Below are positions 9,208 through 17,330 of a stretch of 64,000 bases of DNA, piece by piece. Under the pieces are notes generated by a model. It searched no databases. It was not told the DNA's origin and was given only the letters and a program-made list of their open reading frames with translations. The stretch comes from Paludibacteraceae bacterium. GTDB taxonomy: Bacteria > Bacteroidota > Bacteroidia > Bacteroidales > Paludibacteraceae. Made by a program: the position numbers and the translations under genes. Every line of letters starts with the position of its first letter. Within the stretch, counting starts at the first letter, position 1. The stretch is taken from contig JAKSKV010000007.1 of NCBI GenBank assembly GCA_024401555.1, forward strand, positions 47,243-111,242, in the 5' to 3' direction.

Positions 9208-10350
9208 ATGAGCGAAGAACAGAAATATATTGACTTTGAATCTTACCAGCGTGTGGCTGAGCCGCATAAGCGTGAGAAGGCTTTGGCTTGGCGTACTGCG
9301 ATAGGTCTTCAGGATGTGGACGGACTTCGAGTGTCCGAATATCTGAAGGAAACCGCTGTTAAGCACATCGAGGGTGACATTACCATCGATGAGGTTAGAG
9401 AGCAACTTCGATCATACTATGTGAATAAGACAACGCATGACGCTGACGACGCTGAAAAGGAAGAGGCTGACCGTGTAGCGGCAAATATTACAAAACTCCT
9501 AAATGAGAAGTCGTTCTCTTTTACTCCTTTGGAGTTCTTGAATATCCATCGTCATTTATTTGAGGGCGTTTTTAAGCACGCTGGTGAAATTCGTCCTTTT
9601 GACATTAGTAAAAAGGAATGGGTGTTACAAGGCGACTCAGTTGTATATGGACGAGCTGCGGACATCCATGCAACATTGAAATATGACATACAGAATGAAC
9701 GTGATTTTATCTATAAAGGCTTGCCCACAGATGAAATCATCTCTCATATTGTGGATTTTGTGTCTTTGCTTTGGCAGAACCATCCATTCCGTGAAGGTAA
9801 CACTCGCACAACTGCTGTGTTCGTCATCAAATATCTGCGTTCTTGTGGTTTCAAAGTGAACAATGAACTGTTTGCAGATAATTCTTGGTATTTTCGCAAT
9901 GCCCTTGTGCGTGCCAATTACAGTAATCCGCAGAAGGGAATACAACCAGACAACTCTTTTCTCGTGAAGTTCTTCCGAAATCTGTTGCTCGGTGAGAACA
10001 ACGAACTGAAGAATCGTTATATGCTGATTGGGTATAAGGAGGACGAGGGTGATACCCATACAACCACCCATACAACCACCCATACAAGTTCAAATGATAT
10101 ACAACCTTCATCAGATAATGTGATGCGTTTGGTATTGGCAATCGGCAAAGAAGAGATGAGTGTTAAGGATATGATGGAAGCTGTAGGTTTGAAGAATCGC
10201 CCTAATTTTCTGGATTATTCACTCACACCAGCCATTCATGAGGGATTCGTGTGTATGAAGTACCCAGACAACCCCCATCATCCTCGTCAACGTTATTCGC
10301 TGACCGTTAAAGGAATGATGTTGTTGGACGTGAACAATATTAGAAACTAA
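9208..10350 (+). CDS. Fic family protein with C-terminal winged helix
   Basis: Fic proteins usually transfer AMP from ATP to protein hydroxyl groups. The catalytic motif is HPFREGNTRT at 192-201, with the usual His; Thr replaces the second Gly of the classical GNGR, a variant found in many Fic proteins. The N-terminal stretch AVKHIEGDITIDEV (50-63) resembles the helical region seen in VbhA-like inhibitory modules, but an exact (S/T)xxxE(G/N) motif was not found. Residues about 283-294 are a Thr/His linker encoded by 12 bp repeats, followed by a winged-helix-like C-terminus. It lies downstream of the restriction-like operon and shares its codon habit, so it may be a toxin or signalling arm of the island. 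Confidence 0.88.
   Translation: MSEEQKYIDFESYQRVAEPHKREKALAWRTAIGLQDVDGLRVSEYLKETAVKHIEGDITIDEVREQLRSYYVNKTTHDADDAEKEEADRVAANITKLLNEKSFSFTPLEFLNIHRHLFEGVFKHAGEIRPFDISKKEWVLQGDSVVYGRAADIHATLKYDIQNERDFIYKGLPTDEIISHIVDFVSLLWQNHPFREGNTRTTAVFVIKYLRSCGFKVNNELFADNSWYFRNALVRANYSNPQKGIQPDNSFLVKFFRNLLLGENNELKNRYMLIGYKEDEGDTHTTTHTTTHTSSNDIQPSSDNVMRLVLAIGKEEMSVKDMMEAVGLKNRPNFLDYSLTPAIHEGFVCMKYPDNPHHPRQRYSLTVKGMMLLDVNNIRN
10054..10088 (+). repeat. 12 bp in-frame tandem repeat inside fic
   Basis: The unit ACCCATACAACC occurs nearly three times in a row, encoding Thr-His-Thr-Thr repeats in the linker before the winged helix. Because the unit is a multiple of three, copy-number changes would alter linker length without a frameshift. 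Confidence 0.8.
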
Positions 10351-10561
10351 CAATCAGATTTTGGATACATGACGAGTTCTGTAAACGAGTGTTAGGAGAT
10401 AGATGGTCAAAGTATGTGAATGTTTCAAGAAGCGTTTCTCTTTTATTGTCAAATATTTTTCCCCCTTTTTGCAATAAATATCCAATTATAGAGTTATCTT
10501 TACGGAGGGATTTTCCCTTCGGATATATTTAGTTGAATTATATATTTATTTAATAGAGAAA

Positions 10562-11818
10562 ATGAGAAAGCTTAATATGCGTGCGGCGCTTGTTTCCGCG
10601 GCTTTGTGTATTTCTATGTCAGCTGCAGCCAGTGGTACCGCAAATACTAATGGAACATTTACGGATGCTAACGGGTCTCAATATAACCCGCTTCAGACTG
10701 CTATCCCTTCATTGTCAATCGCTCCAGACGCCGTTGGTGGTGGTATGGGTGATGTGGGCGCCGCAACAAGACCTGATAACCAGTCACAACATTGGAACCC
10801 TTCAAAGTACGCTTTGGCGGAGAGCAAGGGTGGTTTCTCCGTATCATATACGCCTTGGTTGCGTAAGATCGTGAACGACATCGATTTGGCCTACTTGTCA
10901 GGATACTACAAACCGACTGAGAAAACAGCGATTGGAGCCTCCTTCCGTTATTTCTCCCTTGGTGAGATCACTTTGACAGGTGCCCCTGATTACAGTGGTA
11001 ATCCTCTCCCAATTGGTACTGCGAAGCCTTATGAGTTGGCGGTGGACGCCAGCTTTTCAATGATGCTTTCGGAGTATTGGTCAGGAGGTGTGGCTTTGCG
11101 TTTCATCTGTTCCGACCTCTTCAATGGTGTGGACGACGATGATTATTCAAAGGGTGTCGGTATGGGCGCGGACATCGCGTTCTCATTCAGAAAACCTGTC
11201 CAGACCGGTAATACCACCTCTTACGGAGCCTTTGGTGTCGCCATCACCAATATTGGTAACAAAGTGTCGTATGACAATGACGCTACCCGTCAGTTTATCC
11301 CTACCAACTTTAGAATGGGAGGTTCGTTCGAGTATTCATTCGATGACTACAACTCATTGATGATGGCGGTGGATATCAACAAGTTGTTGGTGCCAACCCC
11401 TTATGGAAGCAGCGACCAATACGAAAGCGAGGAAGCATGGGAAGCAGCCCGAGATGAGTATTACAAGACAACTTCCATCGGTGGTATGTTCAAGTCTTTG
11501 GGTGACGCTCCCGGCGGATTCAAGGAGGAGCTAAGAGAGTTCAATTTCTCTGTAGGTCTCGAATATGCTTATAAGAGAAAATTCTTGGTGAGAGCCGGTT
11601 ATTTCAACGAGAACAAGTATAAGGGTAACCGTAAATACTTCTCCGTGGGTGCGGGATTCAATTTGAGTATCTTCCAATTGAACGCTGCCTATGTGATCAC
11701 CAAATCTCCAACCAATCCGTTGGACCGTACCTTGCGTTTCACGCTCGGATTCGACATGGGTGGCTTGAGGGATATCTTCGGCGTGAAGGCTAAATCAAGC
11801 GAGAAATCCGATGATTAA
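10562..11818 (+). CDS. porV: Type IX secretion outer membrane shuttle protein PorV
   Basis: A 418 aa outer membrane beta-barrel of the PorV/LptO (FadL-related) family. A signal peptide covers about residues 1-24 (AALVSAALCISMSAAA), followed by the family hallmark TAIPSLSIAPDAVGGGMGD and then NPSKYAL. PorV binds the C-terminal sorting domains of T9SS cargo after translocation and hands them to the PorU attachment complex at the cell surface. Two possible cargo proteins are in this window (35041-38973 and 56678-60799). porU, which is often adjacent in T9SS organisms, is absent here because the upstream side is occupied by the island. A terminator follows directly. Confidence 0.92.
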   Translation: MRKLNMRAALVSAALCISMSAAASGTANTNGTFTDANGSQYNPLQTAIPSLSIAPDAVGGGMGDVGAATRPDNQSQHWNPSKYALAESKGGFSVSYTPWLRKIVNDIDLAYLSGYYKPTEKTAIGASFRYFSLGEITLTGAPDYSGNPLPIGTAKPYELAVDASFSMMLSEYWSGGVALRFICSDLFNGVDDDDYSKGVGMGADIAFSFRKPVQTGNTTSYGAFGVAITNIGNKVSYDNDATRQFIPTNFRMGGSFEYSFDDYNSLMMAVDINKLLVPTPYGSSDQYESEEAWEAARDEYYKTTSIGGMFKSLGDAPGGFKEELREFNFSVGLEYAYKRKFLVRAGYFNENKYKGNRKYFSVGAGFNLSIFQLNAAYVITKSPTNPLDRTLRFTLGFDMGGLRDIFGVKAKSSEKSDD

Positions 11819-11844
11819 GAGCGCTTCGTGAGAAAATAATAGGA

Positions 11845-11873
11845 GAGGTGCGGCTAAGGCTGCGCCTCTTTTT
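11845..11873 (+). terminator. Terminator after porV
   Basis: A 10 bp stem (GAGGTGCGGC with GCTGCGCCTC, two G-T wobbles, loop TAAG) is followed by a run of five T. Confidence 0.85.
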
Positions 11874-11902
11874 GTAGGTAATGTTATGTGAAAAACAAGA
11901 AA

Positions 11903-12625
11903 ATGATGAAAAGATTTTGTGTCTATATGATGCCTATCCTCTCTCTCTTCTGTGTAGTGTCATGCTCAAATGAGGGGGATGATAAGGAGGTGAACCATTA
12001 CGGTGAGAATATGTCGGCCTCCGTCAGTGGCGAAATCGACGGTTACGGATATGTTGATCTTGGGCTGAGCGTGAAGTGGGCGACCTGCAATGTGGGAGCT
12101 ACCCAACCGTTGGAATATGGAGATCTTTTCTCTTGGGGTGAGACGCAAGCCAAGGGCCTCTATAAATGGAGCACCTATAAGTGGTGCAAAGGAGACTTTG
12201 ATCAGTTGACAAAGTATTGTGATTCAGTCCAATATGGTAAGGTTGATAATATTGGTGTGCTAATGTCGGAAGATGATGCCGCAACGGTCAATATGGGCGA
12301 ATCCTGGAGAACGCCGACCTTGAAAGAGATGACGGAGTTGGTGAAGGGCTGCGATTGGGCTTGGAGCGATAATTTCAATGGCAAGGGCATCGCAGGTCAG
12401 GTTGGCGTTTCGAAAGTGAATGGCAATGTCATCTTCCTACCAGCAGCCGGTTATAGTAACGGTACGGAAATCATCGACAAAGGATCTTATGGCGGCTACT
12501 GGACATCGACGGTTAATTCCGTGAATTCCTATAATGCGTACGTCTTTATTTTTTATGACCACCAAATATCTGGCTTCAATTATTATCGAAGCGACGGACG
12601 AAGTGTTAGGGCGGTTCTGAATTAA
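11903..12625 (+). CDS. FISUMP-domain lipoprotein
   Basis: About 240 aa. The N-terminus is a lipoprotein signal ending in the lipobox VVSC, so the protein should be lipid-anchored in the envelope. The rest matches the Fibrobacter succinogenes major paralogous (FISUMP) domain: YVDLGLSVKWATCNVGA, FSWGET, then SWRTPTLKEM, and an AAGY...GGYWTST...SVRAV end. Such domains are common in secreted Bacteroidales proteins; their function is unknown, although the fold is lectin-like. I prefer the ATG at 11903 over the GTG at 11888. A divergent pair of related domains occurs within the giant protein at 56678-60799. Confidence 0.85.
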   Translation: MMKRFCVYMMPILSLFCVVSCSNEGDDKEVNHYGENMSASVSGEIDGYGYVDLGLSVKWATCNVGATQPLEYGDLFSWGETQAKGLYKWSTYKWCKGDFDQLTKYCDSVQYGKVDNIGVLMSEDDAATVNMGESWRTPTLKEMTELVKGCDWAWSDNFNGKGIAGQVGVSKVNGNVIFLPAAGYSNGTEIIDKGSYGGYWTSTVNSVNSYNAYVFIFYDHQISGFNYYRSDGRSVRAVLN

Positions 12626-12656
12626 GTAGGTGTTCCCACATCCAAAATATCTTGTT

Positions 12657-13865
12657 ATGGAGGGTACAAAGGATAGATTGTTTACGATGAGCTTTATTTG
12701 CTCTTGTGGAGCGAATTTTCTCCTCTTCTTCTCTTTTTACCTGATCATGCCTATTATGGCGATCTATTTGATCCATAACTTCTCCGTGCCGGAATCCACC
12801 GCAGGTGCCGTTTTGGCGTGCTATACGCTCGCATGCCTCTTTATCAGGCCATTTTCCGGCTATCTGGTAGATACATTTCAGCGGAAGCCACTCTATCTGA
12901 TGGCCTTGTCCCTCTTTGTGGTGCTCTTCATCGGGTATCCTATTGCCCAGTCCGTTCTGATGTTCGCCTTTTTGCGCCTGTTGCATGGTTTGGCCTTCGG
13001 TATGGTCTCCATTTCCAGCAATACGATTTTGATTGATATCATGCCTTCGAGCCGTAGGGGAGAGGGGTTAGGCTATTTCGGCCTCTCCAACAACTTCGCA
13101 ATGGCCACAGGTCCAATGGTCGGTATGTGGCTCTTGGAACATTATAGTTACGAGACCATTTTCTACACTTCGTTTGGCGTGAGCCTCTGCTCCTTTGCGA
13201 TCGGAACCTTGATTAAGACAAAGTATCGCCCGACGATGGTGGCGAAGGAGAAGATCTCCTTGGATCGTTTTATCCTCATCAATGGAATACCCGCCGGATT
13301 CAATATGATCTGTTTGGCGGTTCCTTATGGTGTGATGACCTCCTTCATTGCTATTTACGCAAAAGAGCTGGAACTCGACGGAAAACCCACCTCCTTTTAT
13401 CTCTTCTTGGCGGCGGGAATCGCCCTGTCGCGTATCTTCTCCGGAAAATTGGTGGATAGGGGAAAGATGCTCTGGGTTATCAAGGTGGGTGTGGCAGCCG
13501 GCGGTCTTGCCTTCTTCCTGATGGGAACTCTCCCTTATTGGGGAATTCCGAAGGACTCCTTGTCCATGGCTTTGTACCTCTCCGCGCTGATGATTGGCAT
13601 CGGATATGGTACGCTTTTCCCTGCGATGAACTCGCTTTTTGTGGCTTTGGCGCCCAACAACAAACGAGGAACCGCCACCTCCACCTATCTGACCACATGG
13701 GATTTGGGCATAGGCATTGGTTTGTTGGGAGGTGGTTGCCTCAGTGAGCAGACCTCCTTTTCCACAACCTTCATGGTAGGCGGACTTCTGGTGCTTCTTT
13801 CTTGGGTATTCTTCACCTTTTTCACGGCAGACCATTTCCTCCGCAACCGTATCAAAGAATCCTGA
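12657..13865 (+). CDS. MFS transporter
   Basis: About 402 aa with twelve predicted hydrophobic segments and a loop 2-3 motif region GYLVDTFQRKPL typical of the major facilitator superfamily drug/sugar efflux branch. Substrate cannot be told from sequence. The ATG at 12657 is chosen rather than a GTG 27 bp upstream, because translation then starts just before the first membrane segment. It lies 31 bp after the FISUMP lipoprotein stop and ahead of miaA, which has its own promoter-like box. Confidence 0.88.
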   Translation: MEGTKDRLFTMSFICSCGANFLLFFSFYLIMPIMAIYLIHNFSVPESTAGAVLACYTLACLFIRPFSGYLVDTFQRKPLYLMALSLFVVLFIGYPIAQSVLMFAFLRLLHGLAFGMVSISSNTILIDIMPSSRRGEGLGYFGLSNNFAMATGPMVGMWLLEHYSYETIFYTSFGVSLCSFAIGTLIKTKYRPTMVAKEKISLDRFILINGIPAGFNMICLAVPYGVMTSFIAIYAKELELDGKPTSFYLFLAAGIALSRIFSGKLVDRGKMLWVIKVGVAAGGLAFFLMGTLPYWGIPKDSLSMALYLSALMIGIGYGTLFPAMNSLFVALAPNNKRGTATSTYLTTWDLGIGIGLLGGGCLSEQTSFSTTFMVGGLLVLLSWVFFTFFTADHFLRNRIKES

Positions 13866-13874
13866 AAAATTTTT

Positions 13875-13882
13875 TAACTTTG
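13875..13882 (+). promoter_or_regulatory. -7 promoter box for miaA
   Basis: TAACTTTG, a match to TAnnTTTG, 24 bp before the miaA ATG and just after the MFS stop codon. Confidence 0.5.
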
Positions 13883-13905
13883 ATTTATCATAAAACAAAT
13901 ACGAT

Positions 13906-14814
13906 ATGGCATACGACATGATCACGATATTGGGCCCGACGGCCAGCGGAAAGACGACTCTTGCCGCCCATTTGGCTCATCGGATGGGCGCTGAAATCAT
14001 CAGTGCGGATTCCCGCCAGATTTATCGTCGTATGGATATCGGCACTGGCAAGGATCTTTCCGATTACACCGTGGAGGGGAAGCAGATACCCTACCATCTG
14101 ATCGACATTGCCGAACCAGGCTACAAATACAATCTGTTTGAGTACCAACGAGATTTCTTGAAGGCCTACGAAGATATCCGAGGACGAGGCGTCATCCCCA
14201 TCTTGTGCGGAGGAACGGGACTCTACATCGAATCGGTGTTGAAGGGCTACAAGATGATGCCTGTACCGCAAAATGATGAGCTGCGCAATCGTTTGGCGGA
14301 TCGATCCTTGGAGGAGTTGACGCAATTGCTATCCACCTATAAAACGCTCCACAACACAACCGATGTCGATACCGTGAAGCGTGCGATCCGCGCCATTGAA
14401 ATATGCGAGTATTACCGTGAGCATCCGCAGGAGTTTGTCGATTTCCCTCATATCAATAGCCTGATCATCGGTGTCGATATTGAACGAGATTTGAGACGTG
14501 AGAAGATCTCGAAGCGTTTGCGTGCCCGTTTGGATGAGGGTATGGTGGAGGAGGTTCGTGCCATTCTCGATTCGGGAGTCTCTGCGGAGGATATGATCTA
14601 TTATGGCCTTGAATATAAGTTTCTCACCAACTATATCATCGGGGTTTTGACCTATGATCAAATGGTCTCCGAACTGGAGATCGCTATTCACCAATTCGCG
14701 AAGCGCCAGATGACTTGGTTCCGGGGAATGGAACGGCGCGGATTTACCATTCATTGGATCGATGCCTGTTTGCCGATGGAGGAGAAGGAGGAGAGGATTT
14801 TGGGGATGATTTAG
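13906..14814 (+). CDS. miaA: tRNA dimethylallyltransferase MiaA
   Basis: Transfers a dimethylallyl group from DMAPP to N6 of A37 in tRNAs reading codons that begin with U. The 302 aa length is normal. The P-loop GPTASGKT is at residues 10-17, followed by the DSRQIYRRMDIGTGK substrate loop and PILCGGTGLYI. A shorter C-terminal half than in Proteobacteria is usual for Bacteroidota. The stop codon TAG is part of a 7 bp tandem repeat that continues downstream. Confidence 0.96.
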   Translation: MAYDMITILGPTASGKTTLAAHLAHRMGAEIISADSRQIYRRMDIGTGKDLSDYTVEGKQIPYHLIDIAEPGYKYNLFEYQRDFLKAYEDIRGRGVIPILCGGTGLYIESVLKGYKMMPVPQNDELRNRLADRSLEELTQLLSTYKTLHNTTDVDTVKRAIRAIEICEYYREHPQEFVDFPHINSLIIGVDIERDLRREKISKRLRARLDEGMVEEVRAILDSGVSAEDMIYYGLEYKFLTNYIIGVLTYDQMVSELEIAIHQFAKRQMTWFRGMERRGFTIHWIDACLPMEEKEERILGMI

Positions 14815-14847
14815 GATTTAGGATTTAGGATTTACAATTTACGATTT
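14809..14847. repeat. 7 bp tandem repeat at the 3' end of miaA
   Basis: Three exact ATTTAGG units followed by ATTTACA, ATTTACG and a partial ATTT. The array begins within the last codons of miaA and includes its stop. Confidence 0.8.
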
Positions 14848-14948
14848 GTGAATCGTATTTTGGGAGGGAATTTTTTCGTTTTTTTTGTTGCGCTTGTTAA
14901 TCCATAAAAAAGGCCTTAAACCGTGTTTGTTTTATGATTTTTAAAAAA

Positions 14949-14970
14949 TACCCCTTCGAAAATAGGGGTG
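14949..14970. repeat. Inverted repeat upstream of the glutamine synthetase promoter
   Basis: ACCCCT and AGGGGT form a perfect 6 bp inverted repeat with an 8 nt spacer (TCGAAAAT), about 20 bp upstream of the -7 box. It could be a regulator binding site or a remnant terminator; position alone supports a regulatory guess. Confidence 0.4.
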
Positions 14971-14987
14971 GCTTCCGTGAAATTATG

Positions 14988-14995
14988 TAATTTTG
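14988..14995 (+). promoter_or_regulatory. -7 promoter box for glutamine synthetase
   Basis: TAATTTTG matches TAnnTTTG. Transcription would begin near 15002, immediately before a GC-rich hairpin. Confidence 0.55.
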
Positions 14996-15002
14996 CGTCG
15001 AT

Positions 15003-15020
15003 CCCCCTTCCTTTAGGGGG
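15003..15020 (+). promoter_or_regulatory. 5'-terminal hairpin of the glutamine synthetase leader
   Basis: CCCCCT pairs perfectly with AGGGGG across a 6 nt loop. It lies at the predicted very 5' end of the mRNA, 34 bp before the ATG, and could protect the transcript or act in regulation. No T-run follows, so it is not a terminator. Confidence 0.5.
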
Positions 15021-15054
15021 TGCTGCTAATAAAGAGGACTTAAATTAATATTTT

Positions 15055-17244
15055 ATGGCAATTATGAGATTCGACGCATTGCGAGAGTTGTATCGCAGAC
15101 GTCCCATGGTGGTGAACACCCCTTCGGATAGGTTGTCTGACTACTTCGGTATCAATGTGTTCACAAAGGAGAAGATGCGCGAGTATCTCTCGAAAGATGC
15201 CTTCAATGCTTTCATAGCGGCGGTGGATCGTGGTGTGTTATTTGATAGAAATGTGGCTGACCAGATCGCCACTGGTATGCGTAAGTGGGCCAGAGAGCGT
15301 GGCGCAACCCACTATACCCACTGGTTCCAACCCTTGACCGATGGTACGGCGGAGAAACATGATGGGTTCATCGACTTTGATGAGAATGGTGATGTGATTG
15401 AGCGTTTCTCAGGAAAATTGCTTATCCAACAAGAGCCAGACGCCTCTTCCTTCCCTAATGGAGGCATCCGTAACACTTTTGAGGCCCGCGGATATACCGC
15501 ATGGGATCTTTCTTCCCCCGCTTTTGTCGTAGGTTCCACCCTTTGCATTCCAACGATCTTCATCTCCTACACAGGTGAGGCTTTGGACTACAAGACACCT
15601 TTGTTGAAGGCGATCTCTTCTGTGGATAAGGCTGCTGTGGCGGTTTGCCAATATTTTGATAAGAATATTACAAAGGTAAATACCAACTTGGGTTGGGAAC
15701 AAGAGTATTTCTTGGTGGATGCCGCCCTGTACAACGCGCGTCCTGATTTGTGCATGACGGGTAGAACCTTGATGGGACATGCCTCTGCCAAAGACCAACA
15801 GTTGGACGACCACTATTTTGGATCAATTCCTGAGCGTGTCACCGAATTTATGCGTGACATCGAAATTGAGGCGCACAAGTTGGGTATTCCTTTGAAGACG
15901 CGCCACAATGAGGTGGCTCCTAACCAATTTGAGTTTGCCCCTATCTATGAGGAGGCCAATTTGGCTAACGACCACAACCAATTGGTCATGGATTTGATGA
16001 AGCGTATCGCCCGTAAGCACCATTTCCAAGTGCTTTTGCACGAGAAACCTTTCTCCAGTGTGAACGGATCAGGAAAGCATAACAACTGGTCTTTGACCAC
16101 CGACACTGGCGTGAATTTGCTCTCTCCTGCGAAGAATCCAAAGGGGAATATGCTCTTCATCACCTTCTTGGTGAATGTGATGACTGCCGTGTTTAAACAC
16201 CAAGATCTGCTTCGCGCCTCTATCATGAGCGCGGGTAACACCTATCGTTTGGGCGCGAACGAAGCTCCTCCTGCTATTCTCTCCGTATTCTTGGGCCGCA
16301 ACCTCTCTATGATGTTGGACAACTTGGCGAACCAAGTGGGCGATAGCAAAATGACTCCAGAGGAGAAGACCGCTTTGAAATTGGGTATCGCGCGTATTCC
16401 AGATATTATGTTGGATAATACGGACCGTAACCGAACCTCGCCGTTTGCCTTTACTGGCAACCGTTTTGAGTTCCGTGCTGTCGGCTCTTCCGCTAACTGC
16501 GCCGCCTCCATTATCGCTTTGAATGCGGCGGTAGCTCACCAATTAAACGCCTTCCGTGCGGAGGTGGATGGTTTGATCAATGCCGGCAAGGGTAGGGATG
16601 AGGCAATTTTCCAAGTTCTGAAGAAACTCATCATCCAGTCTAAGCCTGTCCGTTTTGAAGGTGATGGATACTCTGAGGAGTGGAAGAAGGAGGCGAAGAA
16701 GCGTGGCTTGACCAATATCACCAGTGCGCCAGAGGCGATCAGCAAATATTTGGACAAGGCATCCGTGGATGCTTTGATCGGAGAAGGCATCTTCAACGAG
16801 GTGGAGTTGCGCGGACGTGTGGAGGTGGAGTACGAGAAGTTCTCCAAGAAGGTGCAGATCGAGTCCAGAATCTTGGGCGACATCGCCATCAACCACATCG
16901 TACCTACCGCTGTCGCTTACCAAAACCGTTTGATCGAGAACCTTTGCGGTTTGAAGCAATTGTTCGATGCGAAGGAGTTTGAGGTGTTGTCTGAGGATCG
17001 CAAGGATTTGATCCGCGAGATCTCCTCTCACGTGACAGCCATCAAGCGTCTGGTGAAGCGTATGACAGAGGAGCGTCACCAAGCCAATACCGCCAAGGAG
17101 GAGAGCGAGACCGCTATGATTTACGACAAGACCGTTCGTCCTACCATGGAGGAGATCCGTTCCCACATCGATGAGTTGGAGTTGGTAGTGGACGACGATT
17201 GCTGGCCTTTGCCTAAGTACAGAGAGTTGTTGTTCGCGAAATAA
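15055..17244 (+). CDS. glnN: Glutamine synthetase type III (GSIII)
   Basis: Makes glutamine from glutamate, ammonia and ATP in the cytoplasm. At 729 aa it has the long GSIII form, typical of Bacteroidota and far longer than GSI (about 470 aa). Signature segments include FIDFDENGDVIERFSGK near 107, the metal-ligand region NLGWEQEYFLVD, RHNEVAPNQFEFAP, KPFSSVNGSGKHNNWS and NRTSPFAFTGNRFEFRAVGS. A strong terminator follows. Upstream inverted repeats suggest regulation, presumably by nitrogen supply. Confidence 0.97.
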   Translation: MAIMRFDALRELYRRRPMVVNTPSDRLSDYFGINVFTKEKMREYLSKDAFNAFIAAVDRGVLFDRNVADQIATGMRKWARERGATHYTHWFQPLTDGTAEKHDGFIDFDENGDVIERFSGKLLIQQEPDASSFPNGGIRNTFEARGYTAWDLSSPAFVVGSTLCIPTIFISYTGEALDYKTPLLKAISSVDKAAVAVCQYFDKNITKVNTNLGWEQEYFLVDAALYNARPDLCMTGRTLMGHASAKDQQLDDHYFGSIPERVTEFMRDIEIEAHKLGIPLKTRHNEVAPNQFEFAPIYEEANLANDHNQLVMDLMKRIARKHHFQVLLHEKPFSSVNGSGKHNNWSLTTDTGVNLLSPAKNPKGNMLFITFLVNVMTAVFKHQDLLRASIMSAGNTYRLGANEAPPAILSVFLGRNLSMMLDNLANQVGDSKMTPEEKTALKLGIARIPDIMLDNTDRNRTSPFAFTGNRFEFRAVGSSANCAASIIALNAAVAHQLNAFRAEVDGLINAGKGRDEAIFQVLKKLIIQSKPVRFEGDGYSEEWKKEAKKRGLTNITSAPEAISKYLDKASVDALIGEGIFNEVELRGRVEVEYEKFSKKVQIESRILGDIAINHIVPTAVAYQNRLIENLCGLKQLFDAKEFEVLSEDRKDLIREISSHVTAIKRLVKRMTEERHQANTAKEESETAMIYDKTVRPTMEEIRSHIDELELVVDDDCWPLPKYRELLFAK

Positions 17245-17273
17245 TCCCGCAAACAGACTAGGGTAAATAGCAA

Positions 17274-17312
17274 AAGGAAGGCATCCCCGAACGAGGATGC
17301 CTTCCTTTTTGT
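17274..17312 (+). terminator. Terminator after glutamine synthetase
   Basis: A perfect 13 bp stem (AAGGAAGGCATCC with its complement, loop of 8 nt) followed by TTTTT. Confidence 0.93.
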
Positions 17313-17330
17313 GTGATTGTCCGCTCTTTT

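Noticed and set aside
2926-10350. Island considered as a prophage
   Set aside because: No integrase, terminase, capsid or tail gene is present; the content is defence-type only.
13068-13925. 285 codon minus-strand open frame across MFS and miaA
   Set aside because: Low-complexity Gln/Gly/His-rich translation, antisense to two clear genes; no family.
14809-14847. Heptamer array considered as a CRISPR-like repeat
   Set aside because: Units are 7 bp with no spacers; it is a simple tandem repeat.
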